NCBI GenBank assembly: GCA_002869925.2 | Contig: NEWT02000010.1 | Coordinates: 36,503-100,502 of the forward strand | Reading direction: 5' to 3' | Length of the DNA stretch: 64,000 nucleotides | Source of the DNA: Nitrospira sp. CG24A | Lineage (GTDB): Bacteria; Nitrospirota; Nitrospiria; Nitrospirales; Nitrospiraceae | In this document: in pieces, positions 36,394 to 47,816 of the stretch | How the letters are laid out: each line of letters starts with the position of its first letter | Position numbering within the stretch: position 1 is the first letter of the stretch | Notes under the pieces: model-generated | Database searches by the model: none | The model's input: only the letters and a program-made list of their open reading frames with translations | What the model was told of the DNA's origin: nothing | Program-made: the position numbers and the translations under genes

Positions 36394-37785
36394 TCATCCG
36401 ACCGGAGTCAATCGGGCCAACAGTCCAACCCCCGTCTTCCAAATATCTCCTGCCCCTAACGTCATGACGAGATCCCCCGATTTCAGATGGGGGAGCACCT
36501 GATCCACCATCTGCTCTTTGTGTTCTATAAACGTCACAGACGGATGGCCCGCCGCACGAACAATGTCGGCCAACCTGGCTCCGGACACTCCGGGAATCGG
36601 CTGCTCCCCCGCCGCATAGATGTCCGCCAAGAACAAGACGTCTGATTGGTCGAACGCTTTCGCAAAATCTTCCAGCAAGTCTCTCGTCCTGGTATAGCGA
36701 TGCGGCTGGAACAGTACGACCAACCGGCGGTCTCCCCACCCTTGCTTGGCGGCAGCCAACGTGGCTTTGATCTCCGTCGGATGATGCCCGTAATCGTCTA
36801 CGACCATGATCCCATTGGCTTCCCCCCGCAGATGAAAGCGTCGTTCAACTCCGGCATAGGCCGCCAACGCTTTCCTGATGAGATCGACCGGAACATCCAA
36901 TTCGAGACCGACTGCAATCGCCACGAGCGCGTTGGCAACATTGTGTCGGCCTGGCACCGCCAGGCGGAACGGACCCAAGTTGCGACCACGGAACTGCGCC
37001 CGAAACTCAGTGCTCCATTTGCTTAAGCTGATGTCCGTCGCAAAGAAATCCGGCGCGACCCCGTCACGTTCCGAGAGTCCATACGTCTGATAGCGCTTCA
37101 CGATGCTCGGGAAGAGCGCCCTGAGCCGATCATCATCGGCGCACAACACGGCTAACCCGTAGAACGGCACCTTATTGATAAACTCGAGAAAACATTCGTT
37201 GATGCGTTCCATACTGCCGTAATGATCGAGGTGCTCCCGGTCGAGATTCGTCACCGCGACAATGGTCGGTGATAGACGGAGAAACGATCCGTCGCTCTCG
37301 TCGGCTTCCGCCACGAGGAGATCGCCTCGACCCAGGCGCGCATGACTCCCCAATGCATTCACTTTCCCCCCGATCACCATCGTCGGATCCAATCCACCCT
37401 GGGCCAGAACATTGGCCACCATCGACGTCGTCGTGGTTTTCCCATGTGCGCCGGCAATGGCGACCCCGAATTTCAGCCGCATCAACTCCGCAAGCATCTC
37501 GGCCCGAGGAATCACAGGAATTTGCTTTGCCTTCGCTGCCACGACCTCTGGGTTCTGTGCCGACACCGCAGAGGAAATGACGACCACTTGCGCTTCCCCG
37601 ACATTCGATTCCTGATGGCCGACAAAGATACGCCCGCCGAGCTCTTCCAATCTTCGCGTCGTATCGGAAGCGTGCAGGTCCGAGCCCGTCACTTTGTACC
37701 CCAGCGTCAGGAGGACCTCGGCGATGCCGCTCATTCCCGATCCCCCGATTCCGACTAAGTGAATCTGTTGCGTCTTACGAAACAT
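36394..37785 (-). CDS. murC: UDP-N-acetylmuramate-L-alanine ligase
   Basis: This 463-residue Mur ligase adds L-Ala to UDP-MurNAc. It begins [23 protein letters not shown], and has the ATP loop [13 protein letters not shown] and [12 protein letters not shown] use the ATG at 37785 since this gives the family N-terminus; the frame is open to 37926 but the extra 47 residues look like shadow coding over the murG end. A 67-base spacer separates it from murG, the only sizeable gap between murE and ftsA apart from mraY's. Confidence 0.96.
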   Translation of the reverse strand: MFRKTQQIHLVGIGGSGMSGIAEVLLTLGYKVTGSDLHASDTTRRLEELGGRIFVGHQESNVGEAQVVVISSAVSAQNPEVVAAKAKQIPVIPRAEMLAELMRLKFGVAIAGAHGKTTTTSMVANVLAQGGLDPTMVIGGKVNALGSHARLGRGDLLVAEADESDGSFLRLSPTIVAVTNLDREHLDHYGSMERINECFLEFINKVPFYGLAVLCADDDRLRALFPSIVKRYQTYGLSERDGVAPDFFATDISLSKWSTEFRAQFRGRNLGPFRLAVPGRHNVANALVAIAVGLELDVPVDLIRKALAAYAGVERRFHLRGEANGIMVVDDYGHHPTEIKATLAAAKQGWGDRRLVVLFQPHRYTRTRDLLEDFAKAFDQSDVLFLADIYAAGEQPIPGVSGARLADIVRAAGHPSVTFIEHKEQMVDQVLPHLKSGDLVMTLGAGDIWKTGVGLLARLTPVG

Positions 37786-37852
37786 CGGCGTGCGCCTTAC
37801 TCCACCAACAGGTGGATACGATGGTGATCTCTGTCCACGTTGCCCAATACCA

Positions 37853-38971
37853 TTAGTGTCCTGCTGCTCCAACAGACCGGTGAACGTCATGACGACCCCC
37901 CATGAGCGCGTAACATTCGCGGACAATCACTTCAGCTGCATCAATTCGCCGCAGAGAAAGACTCGCCTCGCCCATTGCCCGTAATCGGTCACGATCTCCA
38001 AGAATACCCGTCACGGTGCGGGCCAACAGGGCGCCGGTGAGGTCAGATTGCGGAAGCAACACCGCTGCCCCGGCTGCTTCCATCACCTTGGCATTGTGTG
38101 TCTGGTGGTCGTAAATGGCAGACGGCAGAGGAACGAGGATAGCCGGCTTTCCGCAGGCCGTGAGTTCGGCCACTGTCATAGCACCGGCTCGCGCCACCAC
38201 AAGGTCCGCCTGCCGTAATGCCGCAGGCATGTCGTAAATAAATGGGACGACCTGCGACTCGATGCCGACGCGACGATAGGCCCCGGCCACCCGCGCATGG
38301 TCGGATTCGCCAGTCTGATGGGTCACTGTGAACTGCGGCAGCTGTGTCATCAAATCGGGCAATCCTTCTATCACTGCGGTATTTATCCCCTTGGCGCCCT
38401 GACTTCCTCCGAAAATCAACAGATGTGCCGATCCTGACTGCTCCCGGCTCTGCTCAATGCTCTCAAGGAATGCCTTGCGAATCGGCGTCCCCACCACACG
38501 TACCTTGGAACGATCAAACGAGTCGGATGCAGATTCGAACGCGAGAAACACGCGCTGAACAAACGGCCCCACCGCTTTGTTCGCCATGCCTGGATGTGCA
38601 TTCGGCTCCAGAATCACTCGTGTCACCCTGGCTAACGCGGCCGCCAGCAACATCATGGGACTTGTATAGCCACCGACTCCAATCACCAGATCAGCCTGTC
38701 GTGTTCGTAGGATCCGCAGGCACTGCCTCAAACTAACCGGCAGCGCGCACAACCCTTTCAGTGCCCCGAACAGACCTTTGCCCATCACAGGCTTGGCACT
38801 GATCAACGCCAGGTCGAACCCCTCATGGGCAAGGACCTTCGATTCAAGCCCACGTGCCGTCCCCACGAAAAGAACCTTGGTCGTGGGATCGCACCGGAGA
38901 AACTCTCTTGCCAATGCCACAGCCGGATAGAGATGGCCACCGGTTCCTCCTGCTGCAATCACGATCGTCAT
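37853..38971 (-). CDS. murG: UDP-GlcNAc:lipid I transferase
   Basis: This 372-residue GT28 glycosyltransferase forms lipid II. It begins [21 protein letters not shown], and contains [22 protein letters not shown] and [24 protein letters not shown]. The ATG overlaps the ftsW stop (ATGA). The frame stays open upstream through ftsW in another frame, giving a spurious 813-codon reading. Confidence 0.97.
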   Translation of the reverse strand: MTIVIAAGGTGGHLYPAVALAREFLRCDPTTKVLFVGTARGLESKVLAHEGFDLALISAKPVMGKGLFGALKGLCALPVSLRQCLRILRTRQADLVIGVGGYTSPMMLLAAALARVTRVILEPNAHPGMANKAVGPFVQRVFLAFESASDSFDRSKVRVVGTPIRKAFLESIEQSREQSGSAHLLIFGGSQGAKGINTAVIEGLPDLMTQLPQFTVTHQTGESDHARVAGAYRRVGIESQVVPFIYDMPAALRQADLVVARAGAMTVAELTACGKPAILVPLPSAIYDHQTHNAKVMEAAGAAVLLPQSDLTGALLARTVTGILGDRDRLRAMGEASLSLRRIDAAEVIVRECYALMGGRHDVHRSVGAAGH

Positions 38972-40158
38972 CCGTGACCCGACCCACCGCGCGACCCACC
39001 GGTATGCCGATCTCGAGAAATACTGAGCAAGATCCCCACCCCGACCAAACTGACTACCAACGACGACCCTCCGTAACTGACAAACGGTAAGGTGAGTCCT
39101 TTCGTCGGCAACAGACCCGTCACCACCGCCGCGTTGACCAACGCCTGCACGCCGACTAACAAAGTGATGCCCATGCCCAGATAGCGGCCAAACGGGACTC
39201 GCGCACGCGCGGCGATCTGAACCCCTCGCCACACAAAGAATGCGAATAGCAGAATGACCGTCGCAGTACCGATCAACCCCAGTTCTTCGCCGATCAGCGC
39301 CAAGACAAAATCTGTGTGCGCCTCCGGGAGGAAATAGAGCTTCTGTTTGCCTTCGCCCAGCCCCACTCCAAACGAACCGCCGCTGCCGAAGGCCAGGAAA
39401 GACTGTGTAATTTGGAACCCAGAATCCGATGGATCCTTCCATGGAGCAAGAAAGGTCATGAGCCGTTGGCGCCGATAACTGGATCCAAGAACCAGCGCCA
39501 GCACCGCCGGAATCGCACAGAAACCTAACGCCATGAGATGAAACAGGCGTGCCCCGGCGAGAAAACACATCCCGACTGTCACCAATCCAAGCACCACAAC
39601 CGTCCCAAGATCCGGTTCGAGCAACACCAATCCGCTCAGCAATCCAATCACGATCAGCGCCGGCAGCAGGCCATCGCGAAATGATGTGATCCTGTCTGCC
39701 TTTTTGCTCAGATACGCTGCCAGATACATCACCGCGACAAGCTTGACCATTTCTGCCGGCTGCACCGAGAAAGGCCCCAATGGCAACCATCGTCGGGCTC
39801 CCTTGGCCGACATGCCGAAAGACGGCACCAGCACCATGATGAGCAACACCAGGATGCACGCCAATATTGGAATGGAGAGTTTCTTCCAAAATATGTAATC
39901 GATACGCGACGCGAGATACATCAACAGAACGCCGAGGGCGAGCCAGGCGACTTGCCGCTTCAGATAAAATCCCGGATCCTGAAACCGGTTGCCTGCCACA
40001 ATGGCGCTGGCGCTGAACACCATCACGAGTCCCACCAATGCCAGAATCATCGTGACCGCCAAAAGCGTGCGGTCCACCGCAACCCGTTGTGTGCCAGACC
40101 GTTGGCTGGTGGTCTGGGACCATGGAAGCGCCAGAGTCCCCGCTGATCGATGCGCCAT
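38968..40158 (-). CDS. ftsW: Lipid II polymerase FtsW
   Basis: This 396-residue SEDS protein has about ten transmembrane helices and polymerises septal peptidoglycan with FtsI. Typical stretches are GLVMVFSASAIVA, GARRWLPLGPFSVQPAEMVKL, LLEPDLGTVVVL and the signature GLLPTKGLTLPFVSYGGSSLV. The catalytic Asp candidate lies in EPDLGT. It ends in overlap with murG and follows murD by 32 bases. Confidence 0.97.
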   Translation of the reverse strand: MAHRSAGTLALPWSQTTSQRSGTQRVAVDRTLLAVTMILALVGLVMVFSASAIVAGNRFQDPGFYLKRQVAWLALGVLLMYLASRIDYIFWKKLSIPILACILVLLIMVLVPSFGMSAKGARRWLPLGPFSVQPAEMVKLVAVMYLAAYLSKKADRITSFRDGLLPALIVIGLLSGLVLLEPDLGTVVVLGLVTVGMCFLAGARLFHLMALGFCAIPAVLALVLGSSYRRQRLMTFLAPWKDPSDSGFQITQSFLAFGSGGSFGVGLGEGKQKLYFLPEAHTDFVLALIGEELGLIGTATVILLFAFFVWRGVQIAARARVPFGRYLGMGITLLVGVQALVNAAVVTGLLPTKGLTLPFVSYGGSSLVVSLVGVGILLSISRDRHTGGSRGGSGHG

Positions 40159-40190
40159 AGCTCAGAATCGCCCCTCCCTTGCCTTGCACG

Positions 40191-41600
40191 TCACGCCGGT
40201 AAGGCATGAATGAATGCCTTGTATTGACGACCGCGGTCTTGATAGTCCGCAAACATATCGAAGCTGGCACAGGCTGGAGACAACAACACGACATCGCCCG
40301 ACGACGCCCCTTGCGCCGCGAACTCTACGGCCTCCCGTAGAGTGGAGGCCTCCGTCATCGTCGCCACACCCTCCCACGCCTCTCGCAATAGCGGCGTGGC
40401 TTCTCCAATCAGGATCACGTGTGTGACCCGTCGGCTGACTGCCTGGGCGAGTCGAGAAAAATCTCCCCCCTTATCCCGCCCTCCTGCAATGAGCCAAATC
40501 GGTTGATCAATACTCTCCAGCGCTTTGAGCGTGGCATCGACATTCGTGCCCTTCGAATCGTTCACATATCGGACCCCTCGACGCTCGCGGACGATTTCAA
40601 GCGCATGTTCGAGTCCAGGAAACGTCGCAAGCACTCGGCGAATCGCATCGAGCGGACAGCCACACAGTAGGGCGTAGGTTGTCGCCGCCATCACGTTTTC
40701 CACGTTGTGGTTCCCGATGATACGGATCTCGCGTCGATGACAAATTTCCTGCCGCACCCCGGTCACCGTCGTCACGATCCGATCGCCTTCGAGATACGTC
40801 CCGCCATGCATCTCGGCGCCGATCGTTGCCCCGCGTGTAAACCCTAATCGTGTCGCATGAACCCGATGCCGCAAGGCTGCCACACGATCGTCATCAAGAT
40901 TAAATACCGCAAAATCCGACGCGATCTGGTTCTCGAAAATCCGTTGTTTCGCAGAGACATACTCGTCCAGCGACTCATACCGGTCCTGGTGATCGACTGT
41001 CACGTTGAGCAACGCGGCGATCCAGGGATGGAACCGATCGATCGTTTCCAGCTGAAAACTGGAGACCTCGACGACAAGATAATCGAACGGACTCGGTTTC
41101 CCTGTCTGTCCGGCACGAAGGTCTTCCACCGCCGCTTCGCTCAAAGCCGTCCCTAAATTTCCTCCGACGAACGCCCGCTTGCCGCTCTCAGCGAGAAACT
41201 TCCCGATCAGCGTCACGGTCGTGCTCTTGCCGTTGGTGCCCGTGACGGCAAGGAGCGGGCTTCGGGAAAACTGTGAAGCCAGTTCCAATTCGCTGATCAC
41301 TTTCACGCCACGCTGACGCGCTGTTTCAAGTGAGGCTAACCGATACGGCACTCCTGGACTGATCACCACAAGATCCGCTCTCTCAAGCGACGATTCATAT
41401 CGCGCTCCGACGGTGATAGCGACGCTTTCGCGGTCGATACCGGCGAGGGCCGATGTGAGCTCCGCCGATTCTTTCCGATCGGCCACGGTGACACGCGCTC
41501 CCGCAGTCTGAAGCAATCGGCAAGCCGCGACACCACTTCTGGCAAGCCCCATGACGGTGACATGTGCCCCCGCGAGTTCCACAGCCGCTTCTCTCACCAT
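40191..41600 (-). CDS. murD: UDP-N-acetylmuramoyl-L-alanine-D-glutamate ligase
   Basis: This 469-residue Mur ligase adds D-Glu. Marks include [17 protein letters not shown], the ATP loop [41 protein letters not shown] and the end [19 protein letters not shown]. It starts 4 bases after the mraY stop. Confidence 0.97.
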   Translation of the reverse strand: MVREAAVELAGAHVTVMGLARSGVAACRLLQTAGARVTVADRKESAELTSALAGIDRESVAITVGARYESSLERADLVVISPGVPYRLASLETARQRGVKVISELELASQFSRSPLLAVTGTNGKSTTVTLIGKFLAESGKRAFVGGNLGTALSEAAVEDLRAGQTGKPSPFDYLVVEVSSFQLETIDRFHPWIAALLNVTVDHQDRYESLDEYVSAKQRIFENQIASDFAVFNLDDDRVAALRHRVHATRLGFTRGATIGAEMHGGTYLEGDRIVTTVTGVRQEICHRREIRIIGNHNVENVMAATTYALLCGCPLDAIRRVLATFPGLEHALEIVRERRGVRYVNDSKGTNVDATLKALESIDQPIWLIAGGRDKGGDFSRLAQAVSRRVTHVILIGEATPLLREAWEGVATMTEASTLREAVEFAAQGASSGDVVLLSPACASFDMFADYQDRGRQYKAFIHALPA

Positions 41601-41604
41601 GCCA

Positions 41605-42681
41605 TCACCGAAGCTTTAATGTGCTCAAACTCAACAGCGCCAACAGGATGGCGATGATCCACAAACGCACCACGACCTTGGGTTCCTCCCACCCTTTCAT
41701 CTCAAAGTGATGATGGATGGGCGCCATGAGAAAAATGCGTTTCCCTCGTGACTTGAACGAGATCACTTGAAAAATGACCGAGACCGCCTCAATGACAAAT
41801 ACTCCGCCGACCATCAGGAGCAGCAACTCATGCTTACTGATCACCGCGACTGTGCCCAACGCCGCTCCCAGTGGAAGCGAGCCCACGTCTCCCATGAACA
41901 CGGTAGCCGGATAGGTGTTGAACCACAAAAATCCCAAGCTCGCTCCTAGAATTGCGGCGGTGAACACCGCGAGTTCACCGGCACCTTCGATGTGCGGGAT
42001 GATCAGATAGTCCGACATGAGTCGATGGCCGGTGACATACGCCACGATCGTGTAGGCCATCGCTGCGATCATGACGGGTCCGATTGCGAGCCCATCGAGG
42101 CCATCGGTCAGATTGACGGCATTGGAACTCCCGACAATCACCATCACCGCAAAGGCGACATAGAACCAGCCAAGATCCGGAACGAAATTCTTAAAAAACG
42201 GGATGCTGAGCTTGGTCGTATAACCAGGTAGAAAATAGAGAACCAGTGCGATTGCCAAGGCCACCGCCACTTGCGCCGTAAACTTCTGCCACGCCGATAG
42301 TCCCTTTGATTGGGCTTTGATGAACTTAAGATAGTCGTCGATAAATCCAATCGCGCCAAACCCCAGCATGGCAAGAAGCACAAGCCAGACATACGGTCTT
42401 GCAATATCGGCCCAAAGGAGCGTCGAGAGAACAACCGCGAAAAGAATGAGCATCCCGCCCATGGTAGGCGTCCCACTCTTCGCCAGGTGACGTTGAGGGC
42501 CGTCAGCCCGAATCTGCTGGCCCAGCTTAATCTCTTGCAACTTCTTGATCACCCAGGGAGCCAGCACAAAGGCGATCAGAAACGCCGTCACAGCCCCGTA
42601 GATGATCCGAAAGCTCAGATACCGAAAGACGTTCAGAAACGAATATTCTGTATGAAACGGATACAGCCAGTTGTAGAGCAT
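41605..42681 (-). CDS. mraY: Phospho-MurNAc-pentapeptide translocase
   Basis: This 358-residue integral membrane enzyme makes lipid I. It shows [45 protein letters not shown] (catalytic Asp) and [18 protein letters not shown] choose the ATG at 42681 ([19 protein letters not shown]), the standard family start, with AAGG upstream; the frame extends 13 codons. Confidence 0.97.
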   Translation of the reverse strand: MLYNWLYPFHTEYSFLNVFRYLSFRIIYGAVTAFLIAFVLAPWVIKKLQEIKLGQQIRADGPQRHLAKSGTPTMGGMLILFAVVLSTLLWADIARPYVWLVLLAMLGFGAIGFIDDYLKFIKAQSKGLSAWQKFTAQVAVALAIALVLYFLPGYTTKLSIPFFKNFVPDLGWFYVAFAVMVIVGSSNAVNLTDGLDGLAIGPVMIAAMAYTIVAYVTGHRLMSDYLIIPHIEGAGELAVFTAAILGASLGFLWFNTYPATVFMGDVGSLPLGAALGTVAVISKHELLLLMVGGVFVIEAVSVIFQVISFKSRGKRIFLMAPIHHHFEMKGWEEPKVVVRLWIIAILLALLSLSTLKLR

Positions 42682-42745
42682 GCGGCCTTTACCTTCACGA
42701 TGAGCCGATCGTCCCACCAACTCTTGAGCCGATGGCTACAACCCC

Positions 42746-44200
42746 TTACGATGCCTGCCTGATGACCGCCCTCATCCCTGCCAACGTTTGCACGACCTGT
42801 TCCATTTTCATACCGCGAGAAGCCTTTACCAGCACGACGTCACCCTGCCGCAGAATCTTCTTAAGATGATCCGCAGCCGCTGCCGCATCGTCCACCTCAT
42901 CGATCTGCACACCCGCCATCCCACCTTGGCGAGCTCCTTCCGCAATGTCTCGGCCCAACGCCCCGCAGGCGATCAGCCGCGACAGCCCCTGCGTGGCAAG
43001 AAACTGTCCAACCTCTCGATGCAGGCGACCGGTCTCAGCGCCAAGTTCGAGCATGTCTCCCAACACGGCAATCCGATCACGTGCAGGGCGCCACTGTGCC
43101 AGCAGCTGAAGCGCCGCGTTCATCGACGCCGGGTTGGCGTTATAACAGTCGTTGATGAAATGGACGCCGTGAAGAGTCACCACCTGCGACCGCATCGCGG
43201 CAGGACGGAATCGGCTCAACCCTTGGGCAATCATCGCACCGGAAAGATTCAAGGCAGCACCCACCGCAGCGGCGGCGAGCGCATTGGTGACGTTGTGGGT
43301 CCCATGCACTTTCATTCGCACGATCGTGGGACGGATTTTCCCAGGGAGGTGCAAGCGAAAGGTCGTGCCCTGGCGGGCATCGGACGTGACCATACTTGCG
43401 CGGACATCGGCCATGGCTGAATTTCCGAACGACACCACGCGGCATTGCGCGCGCGCCGCAAGGTAGTCAAAATAAGGGTCGTCGGCATTCAGCATGACCA
43501 TGCCATCGGAAGGAAGCAGATCCAGCAATTCCGCCTTAGCCTGCGCAGACCCTTCCATGCTGCCAAAGAACTCGAGGTGATCGGGTCCAATATTGGTAAT
43601 CACCCCGATTGTGGGCCTGACAATCTCACAGAGTCTGGTCGTCTGCCCCTGCTGGTCCACCCCCATCTCAATCACGGCTGCCTGATGGCGAGCCGTGAGC
43701 CGAAACAGGGTAGCGGGCACACCGATGCGATTGTTGAAATTTCCTTCGGTCTTCAGTATCGACCACCGTTGAGCCAATACCGCCGCTACCATCTCCTTCG
43801 TCGTCGTCTTGCCGTTGCTCCCGGTCACCGCCACCACTGGAATCGTGAATCGACTGCGATAGTGCGTCGCGAGCTGCTGGTAGGCAAAGAGCGGGTCGCG
43901 CACACCAAAGAGAAAAGGTGAAGATTGCCTCGCGATCCGGCGTACTGCAGGAAAACTTGAAGGAAGGTGGTATCCGTCATGAACGATGGCTCCCGCCGCG
44001 CCCTGCGCGAGCACAGCCGGCACAAAGTCATGGCCATCGAATCGCTCGCCTCTGAGTGCGACAAAGAGATCGCCCCGACGAATCGATCGTGAGTCCGTGC
44101 TGATCTGCCTGATTCGGCGCTTCCCCGATAGCGAGGCCTGCCCTGCAAGGACTTTCACGCTGATCACTTCTCGTAACTCATCGACCGTAAACAGGCCCAT
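42746..44200 (-). CDS. murF: UDP-MurNAc-tripeptide-D-Ala-D-Ala ligase
   Basis: This 484-residue ligase adds D-Ala-D-Ala. It contains STDSRSIRRGDLFVAL, the ATP loop VTGSNGKTTTKEMVA, NFNNRIGVP and INDCYNANPASMNAAL. The ATG at 44200 gives the family start (MGLFTVDEL) and has AAGGTGA upstream. A GTG at 44245 overlaps the murE stop as GTGA and would add 15 residues; coupling makes it a real alternative. Confidence 0.95.
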   Translation of the reverse strand: MGLFTVDELREVISVKVLAGQASLSGKRRIRQISTDSRSIRRGDLFVALRGERFDGHDFVPAVLAQGAAGAIVHDGYHLPSSFPAVRRIARQSSPFLFGVRDPLFAYQQLATHYRSRFTIPVVAVTGSNGKTTTKEMVAAVLAQRWSILKTEGNFNNRIGVPATLFRLTARHQAAVIEMGVDQQGQTTRLCEIVRPTIGVITNIGPDHLEFFGSMEGSAQAKAELLDLLPSDGMVMLNADDPYFDYLAARAQCRVVSFGNSAMADVRASMVTSDARQGTTFRLHLPGKIRPTIVRMKVHGTHNVTNALAAAAVGAALNLSGAMIAQGLSRFRPAAMRSQVVTLHGVHFINDCYNANPASMNAALQLLAQWRPARDRIAVLGDMLELGAETGRLHREVGQFLATQGLSRLIACGALGRDIAEGARQGGMAGVQIDEVDDAAAAADHLKKILRQGDVVLVKASRGMKMEQVVQTLAGMRAVIRQAS

Positions 44201-44241
44201 TGATTTTTCACCTTCCACGGCTCCGGCCATCGCCTGGATAC

Positions 44242-45759
44242 TCACGCGCAGTCTCGCAATTGCTGAATCACCTCGCGTGCCACTTCACGGTCATCAAAAT
44301 GAAACTTTTGAGTGCCGATGATTTGATAATCTTCATGCCCCTTCCCGGCAATAAGCACCATATCGCCTGGGCGCGCTTCACGGATGGCGGTACCGATTGC
44401 CTCTCGGCGATCCAGCATCAAGTAATATTGCACGTGTTGCCGCCGCATGAGCGCATCACGCACACCAACCTCAACTTCATGAAGGATCGCCAGCGGGTCC
44501 TCGGTTCGAGGATTATCGGAGGTCAAGATCACCACGTCGCTATATTCAACAGCAGCGCGGCCCATCTTGGGCCGCTTTCCTCGGTCCCGGTCGCCACCAC
44601 AGCCAAACACGGTAATAATCCGATCGGTCTTTAATGCTTGGGCGGCCGTGAGTAACCTGAGGAGCGCGTCTTCGGTATGGGCGTAATCGATCACAACAGT
44701 AAAGTCTTGCCCGGACGAGATCCGCTCGAAGCGGCCGGGAACATTGTCGATATGGGCAGTCGCTTCGCGGATCTGATCGGCCGTGGCCCCGTCGTGGAGC
44801 GCCACTCCGATTGCTCCCAGCAAGTTATAGACGTTGTGCTCTCCGACTAACCGGCTCTCGACGGGGAACGATCCCGATGGAGTGGCCGCCGTGAACGTGG
44901 TTCCCGTAAGCGAAAGACGCACGTTTTCTGCCTTGAGGTCTGCCCGGTTCTGAATGGCGTACCCCCAAACCGGCACAGGACAGGCTGTTCGAATCGTGTC
45001 CCCTCGGGGGTCGTCCAAATTGACGATGGCGCGCTTCCCGGACTTGTGCCCTCCGGCCAATCCAGTAAAGAGTCGCAACTTTGCCTCAAAATACTCGTCC
45101 ATGGTGCGATGAAAATCTAAGTGATCTTGCGTCAGATTTGTGAAGACCGCCACGTCATACTCGCAACCCGCCGTCCGGTCCAACGCGAGGGCATGAGACG
45201 AAACTTCCATCACGGCAGCGGTGAGTTCACTCTCGACCATCTTCGCTAACAATGCCTGGAGATCAAGTGCGCCGGGCGTTGTGTGAGAAGCAGGAAGTGT
45301 TTCTTGTCCGATCTGATACCCAACCGTACCGATCAACCCTACCCGCCGACCGATCCCTTCCAGTAAGGCCTTGCAGAGATACGTCGTTGTCGTCTTCCCA
45401 TTTGTACCCGTCACGCCAATCATCTTGAGGCGGACGGATGGGTCACGATAAAACCGGCTACCGAGAAAACCGAGCGCCTTGCGCGAATCGTTCACCCGCA
45501 CAAACGGTAATCGTCCTGACGGCACAGGCGTCTGAGCGACCACCGCAACTGCTCCGGCCTGGATGGCCCGCTCGACAAATTCGTGCCCGTCAACGCGCTC
45601 ACCCGTCACAGCCACAAAAAGACTCCCACCCGTCACAGTCCGCGAATCATCTGCGATCCCAATGATCGGACAACTCATCTCGCCACGCTGCTCCAGGATA
45701 TCGACTTCCCCCCAGAGCGCCGTAAGCAACTGTGAAAGGGGAACGGGGGCATGCGTCAT
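44242..45759 (-). CDS. murE: UDP-MurNAc-L-Ala-D-Glu-2,6-diaminopimelate ligase
   Basis: This 505-residue Mur ligase shows ADDSRTVTGGSLFVAV, the ATP loop VTGTNGKTTTTYL, HTTPGALDLQ, MEVSSHAL and the specificity motif SDNPRTEDP. The DNPR motif indicates meso-diaminopimelate rather than lysine, so the wall is of the A1-gamma Gram-negative type. It follows ftsI by 6 bases. Confidence 0.97.
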   Translation of the reverse strand: MTHAPVPLSQLLTALWGEVDILEQRGEMSCPIIGIADDSRTVTGGSLFVAVTGERVDGHEFVERAIQAGAVAVVAQTPVPSGRLPFVRVNDSRKALGFLGSRFYRDPSVRLKMIGVTGTNGKTTTTYLCKALLEGIGRRVGLIGTVGYQIGQETLPASHTTPGALDLQALLAKMVESELTAAVMEVSSHALALDRTAGCEYDVAVFTNLTQDHLDFHRTMDEYFEAKLRLFTGLAGGHKSGKRAIVNLDDPRGDTIRTACPVPVWGYAIQNRADLKAENVRLSLTGTTFTAATPSGSFPVESRLVGEHNVYNLLGAIGVALHDGATADQIREATAHIDNVPGRFERISSGQDFTVVIDYAHTEDALLRLLTAAQALKTDRIITVFGCGGDRDRGKRPKMGRAAVEYSDVVILTSDNPRTEDPLAILHEVEVGVRDALMRRQHVQYYLMLDRREAIGTAIREARPGDMVLIAGKGHEDYQIIGTQKFHFDDREVAREVIQQLRDCA

Positions 45760-45765
45760 GGCTTT

Positions 45766-47484
45766 TTAGTGGTCCTTCATCGCCAGTGCGATTTTCACAG
45801 TATCTTCCCTGGGTACGCCAAGATACATAAGCACCTGCTCCCCGACTCGTCGAAATACGGGCGCCGCCACGACCCCACCCCATGACTCACCTTGAGGTTC
45901 ATCGAGGACGACGATCATCGCCAGCCGTGGCGATTCTGCCGGAACATATCCAACAAACGACCCGACAAACTGCGTCGAGGAATAGGCGCCGGTTCGTGAG
46001 TCGACTTTTTGAGCGGTCCCGGTTTTACCCGCCACACGAAATCCAGGAATGGCCGCTTTCGCCCCAGTCCCATTCGTCACAACACCTTCCAGCATCGTCG
46101 TCATCGCTCGAGCTGTCTCCGGCGACACGACTCGTCGCTTTACTTGTGGGAGCACTTCCTTGAGAACGCGACCTTTCTGATCGCGTACTTCGGATACCAC
46201 GTACGGCTTCATCATCACGCCTCCATTGGCGAGAGTCGCAACCGCCGACACCATCTGGAGTGGCGTCACCCCGACTTCCTGACCCATCGAAATCGACGCG
46301 AGCGATCGCCGCCCCCACTCTTTGGGGGCTTTCAAAAGCCCGCTCACTTCACCCGGCAGATCAATCTCAGTACGGTGGCCAAATCCAAACGCTTGGAGAT
46401 ACCGATAGAGTCGCTGGTCTCCGAGGGCCATCCCGGTTTTGGCGGCACCGATGTTGCTCGATTTTTGAATCACCTCGGAGAATGTCATCCAGCCCAGCTT
46501 GTCATGGTCATGAATCGTCGTATTCGCGACCACCATCTGGCCATTTTCACCGAAGACCATAGAACCGGGCGTCATCACCTTTTCTTCAAGCGCCGCGGCC
46601 GCAACCATCGCTTTCATCGTCGACCCTGGCTCGTACGTATCCGTCAGAGCACGATTGCGCCACCGATCAGGTGTCAGCGCAGTCACAACGTTTGGGTCGA
46701 ATCGTGGACTGACAGCCATCGCGAGAACCGCACCCGTTTGAGGCTCCATGACGATGATTGTCCCGGACTTGGCACGAGAATGGGTGACGGCCTCTTCAAG
46801 TTCTTTTTCTGCAATGTATTGAATCACCTCGTCGATGGTCAGGGTGAGTGCATGTCCCGGTGTCGGCGTTTGCTCCGCCACATCCTTAGGAAACACCGTA
46901 CGGCCTAACGCATCTCGCTGCAGCACGGTGACACGCTTTTCTCCATGCAGATGCGAATCGTAGAGGCGCTCAAGACCCTCAAGCCCTTGCCCATCCATCC
47001 CTGAAAACCCTAGGACATGAGCCAACAAGGGGCCCTTAGGGTAAAACCGCCTTCCCTCCATCACCACGCCGATGCCGTCCAACGACAACTGTTGCAACCG
47101 GCGGCCTTGCTCAGGCTCAACCTTTCGCGCCAACCACACAAAACTTTTGTCTTGCCGAAGCTTTTTATCGAGCTCCTCTCTTCGAATATTGAGCACTGGA
47201 GAAAGATGACGAGCAACGGTCGAAGGGCTCTCAAGCGACGTGGGCACGCCGAACACCGATGGAACCTCCACATTCATCGCCAGCACTTTGCCGTGGCGAT
47301 CCGATACCATGCCTCTAGCTCCTTCGAACGACACGGTCTTTTGATGTTGCCGATCAGCCTTGACCGTGAGCTCTGCAGCTTGGAGCACTTGGAGCGTAAC
47401 CAGCCGAAAAAGAACAATGCAGAACCCGCACAGGAGCAGGAGCAGCATCACATAACGACGACCGCGCGAAGGTCCGGCAGTCAC
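45766..47484 (-). CDS. ftsI: Septal peptidoglycan transpeptidase (PBP3/FtsI)
   Basis: This 572-residue class B PBP has one N-terminal membrane helix (residues 10-33), a dimerisation domain beginning RGMVSDRHGKVLAMN, and a transpeptidase domain with SxxK in EPGSTMKAM, SxN in KSSNIG and KTG in AGKTGTAQ. It cross-links septal wall with FtsW. It ends 6 bases before murE and overlaps the ftsL stop by 4 bases. Confidence 0.97.
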   Translation of the reverse strand: MTAGPSRGRRYVMLLLLLCGFCIVLFRLVTLQVLQAAELTVKADRQHQKTVSFEGARGMVSDRHGKVLAMNVEVPSVFGVPTSLESPSTVARHLSPVLNIRREELDKKLRQDKSFVWLARKVEPEQGRRLQQLSLDGIGVVMEGRRFYPKGPLLAHVLGFSGMDGQGLEGLERLYDSHLHGEKRVTVLQRDALGRTVFPKDVAEQTPTPGHALTLTIDEVIQYIAEKELEEAVTHSRAKSGTIIVMEPQTGAVLAMAVSPRFDPNVVTALTPDRWRNRALTDTYEPGSTMKAMVAAAALEEKVMTPGSMVFGENGQMVVANTTIHDHDKLGWMTFSEVIQKSSNIGAAKTGMALGDQRLYRYLQAFGFGHRTEIDLPGEVSGLLKAPKEWGRRSLASISMGQEVGVTPLQMVSAVATLANGGVMMKPYVVSEVRDQKGRVLKEVLPQVKRRVVSPETARAMTTMLEGVVTNGTGAKAAIPGFRVAGKTGTAQKVDSRTGAYSSTQFVGSFVGYVPAESPRLAMIVVLDEPQGESWGGVVAAPVFRRVGEQVLMYLGVPREDTVKIALAMKDH

Positions 47485-47816
47485 TGGCGAATTCTCCCAA
47501 TCGAATCATGTCTCGCCACACGGATGAGCTCCGCGGGTGGGGGCGTCAGGCTCGGAATCTCTCCCGGCAAATGCACCATCAGCACTTGCCCTTGCTGAGG
47601 TGGAACAAGCCCCAGTCTTTCAGTCGCCACCTTCGCAATCCGCTCCGGGGCCGCCAACGTAGAAACCTTCACTCGCAATTGATCCCTCTCTCGCTCCAGC
47701 AAGATTTTCTGCGTCTTCAATCGTTCGATCTGATAACCCAATCGAACGACATCCACACGTTCCCATACAAATACGAAGACCAACAGCACTCCGGCCACTA
47801 GTGTTATCGCCTTCAT
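47481..47816 (-). CDS. ftsL: Cell division protein FtsL
   Basis: This 111-residue bitopic protein has a single transmembrane segment (residues 5-18), a coiled coil (RLGYQIERLKTQKILLERER) and the FtsL ending ERIAKVATERLGLVPP. The Pro-rich C-terminal 35 residues are unusual in length. The position between rsmH and ftsI, with 4-base overlaps on both sides, confirms the call. Confidence 0.88.
   Translation of the reverse strand: MKAITLVAGVLLVFVFVWERVDVVRLGYQIERLKTQKILLERERDQLRVKVSTLAAPERIAKVATERLGLVPPQQGQVLMVHLPGEIPSLTPPPAELIRVARHDSIGRIRQ

Noticed and set aside
37853..40294. A single 813-codon minus-strand frame
   Set aside because: Its last 372 codons are murG; the rest is an out-of-frame reading of ftsW, which has full family similarity in its own frame.
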